Shown here: piece by piece, positions 8,737 through 16,490 of the stretch
Numbering within the stretch: position 1 is the first letter of the stretch
Layout: every line of letters starts with the position of its first letter
Source of the DNA: Microbacterium sp. zg-Y818
Lineage (GTDB): Bacteria > Actinomycetota > Actinomycetes > Actinomycetales > Microbacteriaceae
Reading direction: 5' to 3'
Assembly (NCBI RefSeq): GCF_030246905.1
Contig: NZ_CP126741.1
Location: 2,666,001 to 2,730,000 of the forward strand
DNA length: 64,000 nucleotides
Made by a program: the position numbers and the translations under genes
The notes under the pieces: generated by a model
What the model was told of the DNA's origin: nothing
Database searches by the model: none
What the model saw: the letters and a program-made list of their open reading frames with translations, nothing else

Positions 8737-9159
8737 TCAGTCCTCGACGACTCGCACGATGACCTCGATGTTGCCGCGCGTCGCGTTGGAGTACGGGCAG
8801 ACCAGATGCGCGGCATCCGCCAGCGCCTGCGCCTGGTCCGCGGGCAGGTCGGGGATGACGACCTCGAGCTCGACGGCCAGGCCGAAGCCGCCCTCGCCGT
8901 TCGAGCCGATGCCCACGCGCGCACCCACGCTCGTGTCGTGCAGCGCGACCTTCTCGTGGCGGGCGACGCTCAGCAGTGCGCTGTGGAAGCACGCCGCGTA
9001 GCCCGCCGCGAACAGCAGCTCGGGGTTGAGGGCGCCTCCCGGACCACCCATCTCCTTCGGCACGCGAACGTCGACATCGAGCATTCCGTCGGCAGTTGCC
9101 ACGTGGCCGTTGCGGCCGTCTCCGGTGGCGAGGGCCTCCGCGGTGTAGATCGTTTCCAT
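8737..9159 (-). CDS. ohr: Organic hydroperoxide resistance protein Ohr
   Basis: The 140-residue OsmC/Ohr-family peroxidase reduces organic hydroperoxides with two catalytic cysteines, visible here as Cys57 (AACFHSALL) and Cys121 (LVCPYSNATRGN). NPELLFAAGYAACFHSAL is the family signature and the length is standard. AGAAAGG supports the start. The gene lies 56 bases downstream of the OhrR-type regulator on the same strand and is probably co-controlled. Confidence 0.95.
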   Translation of the reverse strand: METIYTAEALATGDGRNGHVATADGMLDVDVRVPKEMGGPGGALNPELLFAAGYAACFHSALLSVARHEKVALHDTSVGARVGIGSNGEGGFGLAVELEVVIPDLPADQAQALADAAHLVCPYSNATRGNIEVIVRVVED

Positions 9160-9215
9160 GATGAACCTTTCTTCGATGTGGCGTTTCAGGGTCGGATGAG
9201 AATGTGCGGCGGGCG

Positions 9216-9680
9216 TCAGGCGGATGCCGCGGTGTTCGAGGCCTCCACCGCGTCGGTGTAGGCGCGAAGATTCACGACCAGGGCCTGCGCAGTCGCGGGC
9301 GAGACCGACATGCAGCGAAAGACCTCGCCCGGCACGTGTGCGAGTTCGGTGCGCAGTGCGCGGCCGGATTCGGTGAGGCCGATCGTGACGACTCGGGCAT
9401 CCTCGCTCGATCGGGTGCGGGCGACGTGCCCCAGCTTTTCGAGGCGCGAGAGCAGGGGCGACAGCGTGCCCGAATCCAAGGCCAGGTCGCGGCCCAGGTC
9501 GCTCACCGTGAGCGGCTCGCGCTCCCACAGCTCGAGCAGCACGAGGTACTGCGGGTACGTCAGACCCCAGGGCTTCAGCAGCCGGCGGTACACCTGGGTA
9601 GTCGCACGGCTCGCCGCATACAGCGAGAAGCACAGCATCCCGTCGATCGCCCGCTCCCCCGCGTGCTGCGCATCAGTCAT
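9216..9680 (-). CDS. ohrR: MarR-family organic-peroxide sensor OhrR
   Basis: The 154-residue MarR protein has a winged helix (LTYPQYLVLLELWE; SDLGRDLALDSGTLSPLLSRLEKLG; RTRSSEDARVVTIGLT) and the diagnostic N-terminal sensing cysteine, Cys17 in DGMLCFSLYAASR, typical of OhrR. Oxidation of that Cys releases DNA in characterised homologues. ATG at 9680 is preferred because homologues begin shortly before the sensor Cys; a GTG at 9713 lies inside the presumed operator. The neighbouring ohr confirms the role. Confidence 0.93.
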   Translation of the reverse strand: MTDAQHAGERAIDGMLCFSLYAASRATTQVYRRLLKPWGLTYPQYLVLLELWEREPLTVSDLGRDLALDSGTLSPLLSRLEKLGHVARTRSSEDARVVTIGLTESGRALRTELAHVPGEVFRCMSVSPATAQALVVNLRAYTDAVEASNTAASA

Positions 9681-9687
9681 GGGTGAA

Positions 9688-9718
9688 GCATTGCACGCAA
9701 TTGAGTTGTGCACAATGC
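9688..9718. promoter_or_regulatory. Probable OhrR operator (inverted repeat)
   Basis: GCATTGCAC at the left and GTGCACAATGC at the right form an imperfect inverted repeat around GCAATTGAGTT, ending 7 bases before the ohrR start. Position and the AATTG core fit an autoregulatory OhrR site; it would cover the ohrR promoter and possibly control ohr by read-through. Confidence 0.6.
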
Positions 9719-9747
9719 ATTTGCGCCTCGCTCCGCCAGTCGCCGTC

Positions 9748-9879
9748 TAGTCACCCGCCATCGCCCGCAGCGCCTCGAAGAAGTCCCGCCCTTGGTCGAA
9801 AGAATGCTGTCCGAGACACAAGACTCGTTGGACCGCTATGTCGAAGTTGGACCCCGCTGCGCTGAGGGCGCACCGCGAA
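9748..9879 (-). pseudogene. Possible C-terminal gene remnant without a start
   Basis: On the minus strand an open frame ends at TAG (9748) with a credible protein-like tail (LCLGQHSFDQGRDFFEAL followed by RAMAGD) but no start codon with a ribosome site was found upstream. It could be the decayed end of a gene whose 5' part was lost, or chance. I do not recognise the family. Confidence 0.25.
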
Positions 9880-9924
9880 ACGATCGCTCGGGGCAGGACG
9901 CCCCGCGCGGGCCGGGGAAACGGC

Positions 9925-10620
9925 TCAGCTCGCGACGTAGATGGAGTTCGCCGACCGGCCGCCGGTCAGGGCGTTGTCGAACGAGACCACCTCGCCCCGC
10001 ACGTTCTCGAACGCGCTCTCGAGGACGGTGATGAACGCCGGGTCCGGGGGATCGTCGGACCACAGCGCGAACACGCCGCCCGGCGCGAGGTGTCGACGCA
10101 TCCGATGGATGCCATCGGGCGTGTAGAAATCGGCGTGGGCCGGATTGAGGTGGTGCACCGGCGAGTGATCGATGTCGACGAGGATCGCGTCGTAACGACG
10201 GGGGACCTCGTCGGATCGCATGAGAGCGAAGAAGTCGGCGAGTTCCATTCTGAGCCGCGGGTCCGCGGTGAGCTCGCGCGAGATCGGCAGGAGCGCCCGG
10301 CGGTGCCAGTCGACGACGGCATCGATCGCCTCGACGACGGTGAGCGAGCGCACGCGGTCGTGCGTGAGTACGGCCTGCGCGGTGTACCCGAGGCCGAGCC
10401 CGCCGACGAGCACATCCAGGTCGTCGCCCCGGACGGGGTCGAGGCCGAGATGCGCGAGCTCGATCTCGGCGACCGTGAAGTGCGTCGACATCAGGTGCTC
10501 GTCGTTCAGGATCGCCTCGTACACGTCCTCGTTCAGCACGGGATCGAAACGACGCCGGAGGGTCACCTCGCCGAGGGGCGTCCGCTGCCAATCCAGCTCT
10601 TCGAATCGTGCGTTCACCAC
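9925..10620 (-). CDS. Spermidine-synthase-like methyltransferase-fold protein
   Basis: The 231-residue protein has the Rossmann core of polyamine aminopropyltransferase-like proteins: LDVLVGGLGLGYTAQAVL (cofactor loop), LTVVEAIDAVVDWH (acidic end of strand 2), YDAILVDIDHSPVHHL and HLAPGGVFALWSDDPPD. The usual spermidine synthase active-site sequence is altered (DIDHSP), so it is probably a spermidine-synthase-fold protein rather than a true synthase. No speE partner speD is present. A GTG start is used. Confidence 0.8.
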   Translation of the reverse strand: MVNARFEELDWQRTPLGEVTLRRRFDPVLNEDVYEAILNDEHLMSTHFTVAEIELAHLGLDPVRGDDLDVLVGGLGLGYTAQAVLTHDRVRSLTVVEAIDAVVDWHRRALLPISRELTADPRLRMELADFFALMRSDEVPRRYDAILVDIDHSPVHHLNPAHADFYTPDGIHRMRRHLAPGGVFALWSDDPPDPAFITVLESAFENVRGEVVSFDNALTGGRSANSIYVAS

Positions 10621-10711
10621 GGCACTCCCGCGATACGTCGCCCACTGAATTCGGTCATCGGTCGAGCGTAACCGGCATCCTGTTGCGCGACCGACCCGGG
10701 GCGGGTGACCG

Positions 10712-10838
10712 TCATCGTCATCAGCCAGGTCTGGTTTCGATGATCCCTCTCACCGACTGGGATGGTACGGGCGCATCTTCTACCCCTTCCCGTTCGGATC
10801 CGTTGATCTCGAGATCACTCCCCTGCCGCCTTCCTGAC
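10712..10838 (+). pseudogene. Possible gene tail remnant
   Basis: In one plus frame the intergenic DNA ends at TGA with a non-random aromatic-rich tail (HRLGWYGRIFYPFPFGSV followed by DLEITPLPPS). An in-frame stop precedes it and no start is visible. It is lower in GC than its neighbours. I read it as a weak candidate for a truncated coding remnant. Confidence 0.2.
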
Positions 10839-10879
10839 CGCGTGAGTGGTGATCTGAAGCACGTCTAGGCTCATGCGCC

Positions 10880-11683
10880 TCAGCCGCGACGAACAGGCTG
10901 CTGCAGCCCGGTCACCCAATCGGCTTGGTTCTCCGATTCCGCCCGGACGTAAAGTTCCCGACACGGCCCGGATTGAACGAGCCCGCGAGCGAGGATTTCC
11001 GTGTGGATCGCATGCCAGCTCTCGGCGATGCGGTCCATCGAGCCGAGATGGATGCCGCAGACGGCAGCTTCAGCAGCGGGCAACTCGACGATCTCGAAGC
11101 TATCGCGCGCGGGGCCATCGCATCCGTAGCCGGCGATGATCTGCATGCCGTCTTCGACCGTGTCGTACTGCGCGATCGGCTCAGCCAGCGCTCCGCACTC
11201 ATCACCGATGATCTCGGCGACGGCATCGAAGGCGGGGCCCACGGCACTCGCTACCTCGGTTTGATCTGCGACGACCGCACGGCGGGCCGCGAGGCGCACA
11301 GCGGGCAGGGACTTTTCGATGATCTCGATATGGGACATGTGGTTCTCTTTCTCGATGAGTCGGAGGCGCCGTTCCACGTCGATGAGTCGGCCGGCAGCGA
11401 TGCGGCGTTCCTGCTCCACCTCAGCTCGACGAATTCGCAACAGAGCCGCGATGCGTTCCGCATCGACTCCGCGGTCCAGGATCGACGAGATGTCGTCAAG
11501 ACCGAAGCCGAGTTGGCGCAGCGCGACGATTCGGTGCAGACGCGCGAGTTGTGAGGGGTCGTAAGAGCGGTAGCCGCTGGACTCATCCACGTGAGCGGGT
11601 TCGAGCAGACCGGCGGTGTCCCAATGCCGCAGCATCCGATGGGTCACCTGGCCGATCTGCGCGAAGGCTCCGATGGACAACAT
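10880..11683 (-). CDS. MerR-family regulator with GyrI-like effector domain
   Basis: The 267-residue protein has an N-terminal MerR helix-turn-helix (SIGAFAQIGQVTHRMLRHWDTAGLL...GYRSYDPSQLARLHRI), a coiled-coil dimer helix (residues ~80-115) and a C-terminal GyrI/AraC-effector-like domain from about residue 120. This is the layout of multidrug-sensing regulators of the BmrR/TipA group. It is divergent from an MFS transporter, its likely target. Confidence 0.9.
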   Translation of the reverse strand: MLSIGAFAQIGQVTHRMLRHWDTAGLLEPAHVDESSGYRSYDPSQLARLHRIVALRQLGFGLDDISSILDRGVDAERIAALLRIRRAEVEQERRIAAGRLIDVERRLRLIEKENHMSHIEIIEKSLPAVRLAARRAVVADQTEVASAVGPAFDAVAEIIGDECGALAEPIAQYDTVEDGMQIIAGYGCDGPARDSFEIVELPAAEAAVCGIHLGSMDRIAESWHAIHTEILARGLVQSGPCRELYVRAESENQADWVTGLQQPVRRG

Positions 11684-11702
11684 GTCTCAGTTCTCCCGCC
11701 TT

Positions 11703-11721
11703 CCACAGTGTCAGAGTCAAG
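11703..11721 (-). promoter_or_regulatory. MerR-type promoter/operator half-site
   Basis: On the minus strand CTTGACTCTGACACTGTGG lies about 20 bases before the MerR start. TTGACT is a good -35 and GACTCTGACACTGT resembles the dyad recognised by drug-sensing MerR proteins, with only the left half well preserved. It is placed for autoregulation. Confidence 0.45.
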
Positions 11722-11867
11722 TTTCGGCCTCGAATCCGCAGCAAGCCAGCCGAACCAGTCCGCTCATCCTGTGACTCTAGGGCTCGAAAGAGGGGCCGGG
11801 CCAGCGAGCTGTCGTGCGAACTCATGGCGTCCCGTTGCATGGCGCGACAGGCGCGATACTGGGGGCG

Positions 11868-13088
11868 ATGTCAGACGAGCGAGGGCGACGAAGCGGGGGG
11901 TTCCGGCGATTCTGGGCCGCCAACACCCTCAGCGCGTTCGGGTCCACCGCCACCGCCGTGGCCTTGCCTGTGCTCGTCGTCCAAGGGCTCCACGCCGACC
12001 CCATCGAGGTCGGCATCGTCAATGCGGCGCAGTTCGTTCCCTATGCGCTCTTCGGACTGATCGCGGGCGTCTACGTCGACAGGTGGCGTCGACGTCGCAC
12101 CTTGGTGGTGGCCAGCCTTGGACGCGCACTCGCCTTGGCCATGATCCCCCTCTTGTGGGCGCTCGGGTGGCTTTCGATCTCGACCCTCGTGGCGCTGCTG
12201 CTGCTCTTCGGCACCTTCTCCGTGTTCGGCTTCGCGGCGTCGCAATCGCTGCCGCCTCGCCTGGTCGCCCGAGACCGTCTGCTGCGCGCCAACGCGCAAC
12301 TCGATCAGGGCGAGGCTGCCGCGCAGACGCTCGGTCCGACGCTCGCCGGCCTGCTCGTGCGGTGGCTCGGAGCGCCGATGGCTTTGCTGATCGACGCGGT
12401 GACCTACGTCGTTGACGCCATTCTCGTCGCAAGCATCCGGATCGAGGAGAAGCCCTCTCGCATACGGGGGCGCGTGTTCCGAGACATGCGCGAGGGCCTG
12501 TCTGCAACCTATCGGCATCCTGTCTTGCTGCCGCTCTCGATTTCCACCCACGTGTGGTTCGTCGCGAACGCAGCCTCACTGACGGTTCTGTCGTTGTTCG
12601 CCCTGCGCACCCTCGAGCTCGACGCAGCGCTCTTCGGTCTCCTCCTCTCGACCGTCGGCGCCGCGACGCTCATCGGGGCGTCATTCGCCGAACGGCTCGG
12701 CATCCGCTTCGGAGAGGGCGCGACGATCACGGGCGCCCGACTGATCTATCCCCTGGCGTGGATCGCTGTCGGCCTCGTCCCTCTGGTTGGCGGGCCGGGC
12801 GAAATCGTTCTGCTGTTCGCCGCTCTGGCAGCCGGAGGTCTTGCGGGCGGCGTCGAGAACGCGAACGAGATGAGCTATCGCCAGCGAGCCGTGCCTGACG
12901 GGCTGCTTGGCCGCATCAACGCCACCGGGCGATCGGTCAACCGCACCGCAGGAGCGGTCGGAGCGGTGCTGGGCGGGGTGCTCGCCTCAGCCATCGGGGT
13001 GACCCAGTCGATCTGGGTTGTCGCCGGTGTATTCGCCTTCGCCGCCCTCATCGCAGTCCTCTCACCGCTGCGCTCCGCTCGCGCGTGA
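11868..13088 (+). CDS. MFS exporter (enterobactin/drug exporter-like)
   Basis: The 406-residue protein has about 12 hydrophobic segments. The N-terminus (FRRFWAANTLSAFGSTATAVALPV), the loop YVDRWRRRRTLVVASLGRALALA and LLRANAQLDQGEAAAQTLGPTLAGLL are typical of DHA3-type MFS multidrug or siderophore exporters. The start is the ATG at MSDERG; an upstream in-frame ATG would add 18 unlikely residues. Divergent from the MerR regulator, which suggests inducible efflux. Confidence 0.88.
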   Translation: MSDERGRRSGGFRRFWAANTLSAFGSTATAVALPVLVVQGLHADPIEVGIVNAAQFVPYALFGLIAGVYVDRWRRRRTLVVASLGRALALAMIPLLWALGWLSISTLVALLLLFGTFSVFGFAASQSLPPRLVARDRLLRANAQLDQGEAAAQTLGPTLAGLLVRWLGAPMALLIDAVTYVVDAILVASIRIEEKPSRIRGRVFRDMREGLSATYRHPVLLPLSISTHVWFVANAASLTVLSLFALRTLELDAALFGLLLSTVGAATLIGASFAERLGIRFGEGATITGARLIYPLAWIAVGLVPLVGGPGEIVLLFAALAAGGLAGGVENANEMSYRQRAVPDGLLGRINATGRSVNRTAGAVGAVLGGVLASAIGVTQSIWVVAGVFAFAALIAVLSPLRSARA

Positions 13089-13197
13089 TCCGCTGCTGTC
13101 GGGTGTCACGGGCCAGTCGCCAGTCCGGCGCCTGTTGCAGGGGCGGTCCCCTCCCGGAAATGCGGCACGATAAAAAGTGTCTCGCCGGCGTCGCGGC

Positions 13198-13587
13198 CTA
13201 CCCGGTCCCGGCGGCGGGCGTGACGTGACTGTGCGCGCACAGCCAGCGAGTGTCGTCGCGGACGAATACGTCCGTAGTCCATTCGTCCGCGTGGAAGGTA
13301 GCCCCGCCGAAGTGCGCGGTGTTGACTACCCGAGCAACGACGATCGCGACGTCGTCGTGCAACCGGACGTCCACGGGACCTGTCGCGCGCATGACGGAAT
13401 GGGTGAGCGCACCCGAGCGCACCAGGTCGAGGAACACCTGCCTCGTGGTGACACCGTCACCGTCGATCAGCCTCCATTCGGGGTGCAGGCAGGAGGCGAT
13501 GCGGTCGGCGTCGTTCGACACGATCGCCTCGGCAAACCGCGCGGCGATCACTCCGATGTCGGCTGCGCCCTCGTCCGGGCTCGTCAC
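13198..13587 (-). CDS. SnoaL-like / NTF2-fold protein
   Basis: The 129-residue protein with a GTG start has the NTF2-like cone fold pattern: an N-terminal helix (IGVIAARFAEAIVSNDADRIASCLHPEWRLIDGDG), then strands DVRLHDDVAIVVARVVN and WTTDVFVRDDTRWLCAHSHVT. Such DUF4440/SnoaL-like proteins are either small isomerases or have no known activity. No neighbour suggests a pathway. Confidence 0.8.
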   Translation of the reverse strand: MTSPDEGAADIGVIAARFAEAIVSNDADRIASCLHPEWRLIDGDGVTTRQVFLDLVRSGALTHSVMRATGPVDVRLHDDVAIVVARVVNTAHFGGATFHADEWTTDVFVRDDTRWLCAHSHVTPAAGTG

Positions 13588-13752
13588 CCGCTCACGCTAA
13601 CCCCTTCCGCACTCATGTGCTGCAGATCGGCTGGCGAAAACCACAGGTCGGTTGTCACGACCACAGAATCAGGGGCAGGAACTACAGATGGCTTGTCATC
13701 GGACAGCTACCCGGGGCTGCGGAAGTGATCACAAAAAGGTAACGACGAACTC

Positions 13753-13890
13753 TTGTGTGCCGTTATCTTTCCGTTATAGAGTGCTCGCACGGTAGTTGTT
13801 TTGCTGTGGCAGCTACCGGCATGTGATTGCAGGACACTCTTGGTGCAGGGACAAGGGCCGGTCGGAAGCCTCTCCGACCGGCCCTTACTC
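13753..13890 (+). ncRNA. Candidate small RNA with own promoter and terminator
   Basis: The 445-base gap between the divergent SnoaL-like and HNH genes contains a possible promoter (TTGTGT at 13753, 16-base spacer, TATAGA at 13775). It is followed by an 8-bp stem (13790-13797 with 13811-13818) and a perfect 13-bp terminator-like hairpin (13853-13865 with 13874-13886). No open frame explains it. A terminator between divergent genes implies a transcript of roughly 105 nt. It matches no RNA family I can name. A leader of the HNH gene is the alternative. Confidence 0.35.
13853..13886 (+). terminator. Strong hairpin (13-bp perfect stem)
   Basis: AAGGGCCGGTCGG pairs perfectly with CCGACCGGCCCTT across an 8-base loop; ACTCTTG follows. 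On the plus strand it closes the proposed small RNA, or could attenuate the DUF222/HNH gene starting 147 bases further on. Confidence 0.65.
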
Positions 13891-14004
13891 TTGCCCGCCT
13901 GAGGCTGCCTCGCACCCCATGAGCGGACGCCTATTCCTCCACAGGCCGCTCCCGTCGGAACTTGTCCACAATGTCGATGAGACCTGGGGTTTAACCGCCC
14001 GCAA

Positions 14005-14026
14005 TGTCGGAGGGTGGCGCGAGAAT
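14005..14026 (+). promoter_or_regulatory. PafBC/RecA-NDp-type DNA-damage promoter
   Basis: TGTCGGAG, then exactly 8 bases, then GAGAAT, lies 6 bases before the ATG. This follows the mycobacterial RecA-independent damage promoter pattern tTGTCRgtg-N8-TAnnnT except for the first base of the -10. The -10 is so close to the ATG that the mRNA would be leaderless. The same box, with identical spacing, precedes the second DUF222/HNH gene at 41680. Confidence 0.65.
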
Positions 14027-14032
14027 AGGCGC

Positions 14033-15343
14033 ATGAACAGCTCCCCCGCCACCTTCTCGGATGCCGCGCTCGCGACATCCGACGTCGTGGTGGAGATGCT
14101 CGACACCGACCGGCAGATCGCCGCGCTGCAGGCCCGGCAGCTGGCGCTGCTCGGTCGAGCCGGCGCGATCGCGGCAGAACAAACCGCACGCATCCCGATC
14201 GGCGCGCAGCGCGAGCGGGAGATGCCGTTGCGATCCATCGCGGCCGAGATCGGTGCCGCGCTGCGGCGGTCCGACCGTGGAATGCAGAACCGCATCCACG
14301 AGGCGACCACCATGCTCGCGCAGTTCCCGAGCACCGTGCAATCGTTGCGGGAGGGCCGGATCGACATCGCCCACCTGCGGGTGATCGGCGAGGCGGGATC
14401 GCGGCTCACCGATCCGGAGGCACGGGCGGTCTTCGAGCAGGCGGCGCTGGCCGTCGCGGAGCGAGAGACCGCGGCGCGCGCGAAGCCGATCATCACGATG
14501 CTCGCCCATCGAATCGACCCCGTACCGTCGGCAGGCCGGCACGCGACCGCGGCGGCCGGCCGCCGCGTCTGGGTACGGGACCTCGATGACGGCATGGCAG
14601 AAGTGGTCGCGCTGCTGCCGGCGCCCCTCGCGCACGGCATCCGGGACCGCGTCACCCAGTACGCGCGCACGCTCCTCGAGCAGGCGAACAGCGGCGACCC
14701 GGCCGGCGGCCACGACTCCGCTCCGGCAGACACCCGCACGATGGACCAACTCCGCGCCGACGTCTTCACCGACCTGCTTCTCACTGGCCACGCCAGCGCG
14801 GCGGCATCCGACGACACGATCTGTGAAACCGACGCGATTGTGGCGCGCATCCAGCTGACCGTGCCGTCCGCGACCCTTGCGGGGCGCGAGGTGCCGGCCA
14901 GCCTCCAGGGGCACGGCCCCATCGATGCAGCCTCCGCCCGCCATTACGCGTCCACCGCCACGTCGTGGGATCGCCTGTTCGTCGACGCCGCGACCGGGAA
15001 CGTGGAGGATGCCGACCGCTACCGGCCATCCCGCGCCCAGCGCCGATTGCTGCGCGGACGCGATGAGCACTGCCGATTCCCCGGCTGCCGGGCGGCGGTG
15101 TGGGCGTGCGACATCGACCACACGATCGACTTCGCCCGCGGCGGACCCACCCGGCCGTGCAACCTCGCGCACCTGTGCAAACGACACCACACGCTCAAAC
15201 ACCACACCGCGTGGTCAGTCGAACAGCGGCCGGACGGGGTGTTGGTGTGGACCAGCCCGGGCGGCCGCGTGTATTCCGACATCCCGCAGCGCGTTCTCGA
15301 GTTCAGCGCCGCGACCCGCAGCGGCGCACCGCCACCGTTCTAG
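14033..15343 (+). CDS. DUF222 / HNH endonuclease (13E12-type) protein
   Basis: The 436-residue protein has an N-terminal DUF222 domain (REREMPLRSIAAEIGAAL, EGRIDIAHLRVI) and a C-terminal HNH nuclease domain near residues 340-400. There HCRFPGC and LCKRHH supply zinc ligands and CDIDHTIDFARGG carries the catalytic His-Asn pattern. These 13E12-type proteins are multicopy in actinobacteria; the activity in vivo is unsettled. The start is the ATG right after the damage-type promoter. It is a close paralogue of the gene at 41.7 kb. Confidence 0.92.
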   Translation: MNSSPATFSDAALATSDVVVEMLDTDRQIAALQARQLALLGRAGAIAAEQTARIPIGAQREREMPLRSIAAEIGAALRRSDRGMQNRIHEATTMLAQFPSTVQSLREGRIDIAHLRVIGEAGSRLTDPEARAVFEQAALAVAERETAARAKPIITMLAHRIDPVPSAGRHATAAAGRRVWVRDLDDGMAEVVALLPAPLAHGIRDRVTQYARTLLEQANSGDPAGGHDSAPADTRTMDQLRADVFTDLLLTGHASAAASDDTICETDAIVARIQLTVPSATLAGREVPASLQGHGPIDAASARHYASTATSWDRLFVDAATGNVEDADRYRPSRAQRRLLRGRDEHCRFPGCRAAVWACDIDHTIDFARGGPTRPCNLAHLCKRHHTLKHHTAWSVEQRPDGVLVWTSPGGRVYSDIPQRVLEFSAATRSGAPPPF

Positions 15344-15441
15344 ACCGTGGCCTTTCCCTTGCCCGCGTCACGACGCGGACCGCTCGACCCGGCGCGCAGT
15401 CGCGTGGCGATCGCCGCGCCGCCCGACTCCGGCGAGACCAG

Positions 15442-16428
15442 TCAGACGCGCGGCGGTGGAGGCGGCGCATCGAGGGCGCCCAGAATCCGCACCAGCGCCT
15501 CACGCATCTCGGCACGGTGGGGCTCGGCGAGATCCGTCGTGAACGGCACGCCGGCGGGTATCCACGACATCCCGTACATCGTCTCGCGCCAGTCCGCGCC
15601 GCCGACGGGCCACCGCGTGCGGTCGACATCCTCCGCCGTCGCCCCCTGACCCCACTGTCCGAACGACGCGCGCATGGTGTCGATCGGCAGCTCCATCACC
15701 ACGTCCGTCTCCACCGGCTGACGCACCCACGACCGGGCGACCGTGATGAACTCGTCGACCTCCTCCGGGGTGAGCGGGCGCGGCTCGAAGAGCACGCGCG
15801 TGTGCTCGACGTCCGAGAGCCGGTCCACACGGAATGTCCGCCAGTCGTCGCGCTCGATATCCCAGCACAGCAGGTACCAGTGCCGGTCGGCGGGAGCCAG
15901 GTAGTGCGGCTCGACCCGGCGGTGCGTCGTCTCGCCCGCCGCCGATGTGTAGGTGAAGCGCACCCGTTCGCAATCCCGGCACGCGAGCGCCAGCTCGCCG
16001 AGCACCGCCGTCGAAGCCGCCTCTCCCCCGCCGATGCGGACGGGATGCACGGTGTCGGCGAGCGCCATGACCCGTCGGCGCAACGCCGCAGGGAGCACCT
16101 GCTCGAGCTTGGCCAGCGCCGTCAGCGCCGTGTCGGCGCCACCGATCAGGCGCTGCGTCGCCGCGATGCGCAGGCCGATCGCCATCGCGACGGCCTCATC
16201 GTCGTTGAGCAGCAGCGGCGGCACCGCACTCCCCGCCTCGAGCCGATAGCCGCCGGCCGCGCCCGGCGAGGACTCGATGCGGTAGCCGAGCTCCCGCAGC
16301 CGCTCGACATCGCGGCGCACTGTCCGCTCGGTCACGCCGAGGCGCTGGGCGAGCTCGGACCCCGGCCAGTGCCGGTGCGTCTGCAGCAGGTTCAGCAGCT
16401 CCAGCGCACGAGAGGTGGTGTCGGACAT
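15442..16428 (-). CDS. HTH-WYL transcriptional regulator (YafY/DeoR type)
   Basis: The 328-residue protein has an N-terminal winged helix (TSRALELLNLLQTH..WPGSELAQRLGVTERTVRRDVERLRELGY), a WYL domain around residues 140-215 (RFTYTSAAGETTHRRVEPHYLAPADRHWYLLCWD) and a WCX C-terminal extension. WYL proteins sense nucleic-acid-like or small ligands. It is divergent from the ABC-2 exporter with only 62 bases between starts, so exporter control is likely. It is not obviously PafB or PafC, which occur as a pair near proteasome genes. Confidence 0.9.
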   Translation of the reverse strand: MSDTTSRALELLNLLQTHRHWPGSELAQRLGVTERTVRRDVERLRELGYRIESSPGAAGGYRLEAGSAVPPLLLNDDEAVAMAIGLRIAATQRLIGGADTALTALAKLEQVLPAALRRRVMALADTVHPVRIGGGEAASTAVLGELALACRDCERVRFTYTSAAGETTHRRVEPHYLAPADRHWYLLCWDIERDDWRTFRVDRLSDVEHTRVLFEPRPLTPEEVDEFITVARSWVRQPVETDVVMELPIDTMRASFGQWGQGATAEDVDRTRWPVGGADWRETMYGMSWIPAGVPFTTDLAEPHRAEMREALVRILGALDAPPPPPRV

Positions 16429-16449
16429 GTCCCGAAGTCTGCCCGACAA

Positions 16450-16470
16450 TGCGGACCGGATGTGTCCGCA
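16450..16470. promoter_or_regulatory. Inverted repeat in the WYL/ABC divergent promoter
   Basis: TGCGGAC and GTCCGCA form a perfect 7-bp inverted repeat separated by 7 bases, midway between the divergent WYL regulator and ABC exporter starts. A second palindrome, GGACATGTCC (16423-16432), overlaps the regulator start. Either is a good candidate operator for the WYL protein. Confidence 0.5.
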
Positions 16471-16490
16471 ACGGCGCGTACGGTCGGCGC

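Noticed and set aside
13098..13180. Third copy of the cruciform repeat family
   Set aside because: It begins with TCGGGTGTCACG like element A, but the second arm is not complementary; too degraded to list as a feature.
15442..16428. WYL protein as PafB or PafC controlling the neighbouring HNH gene
   Set aside because: PafB and PafC occur as a pair next to proteasome-accessory genes. This is a single WYL protein divergent from an exporter; proximity to a PafBC-type promoter is probably chance.
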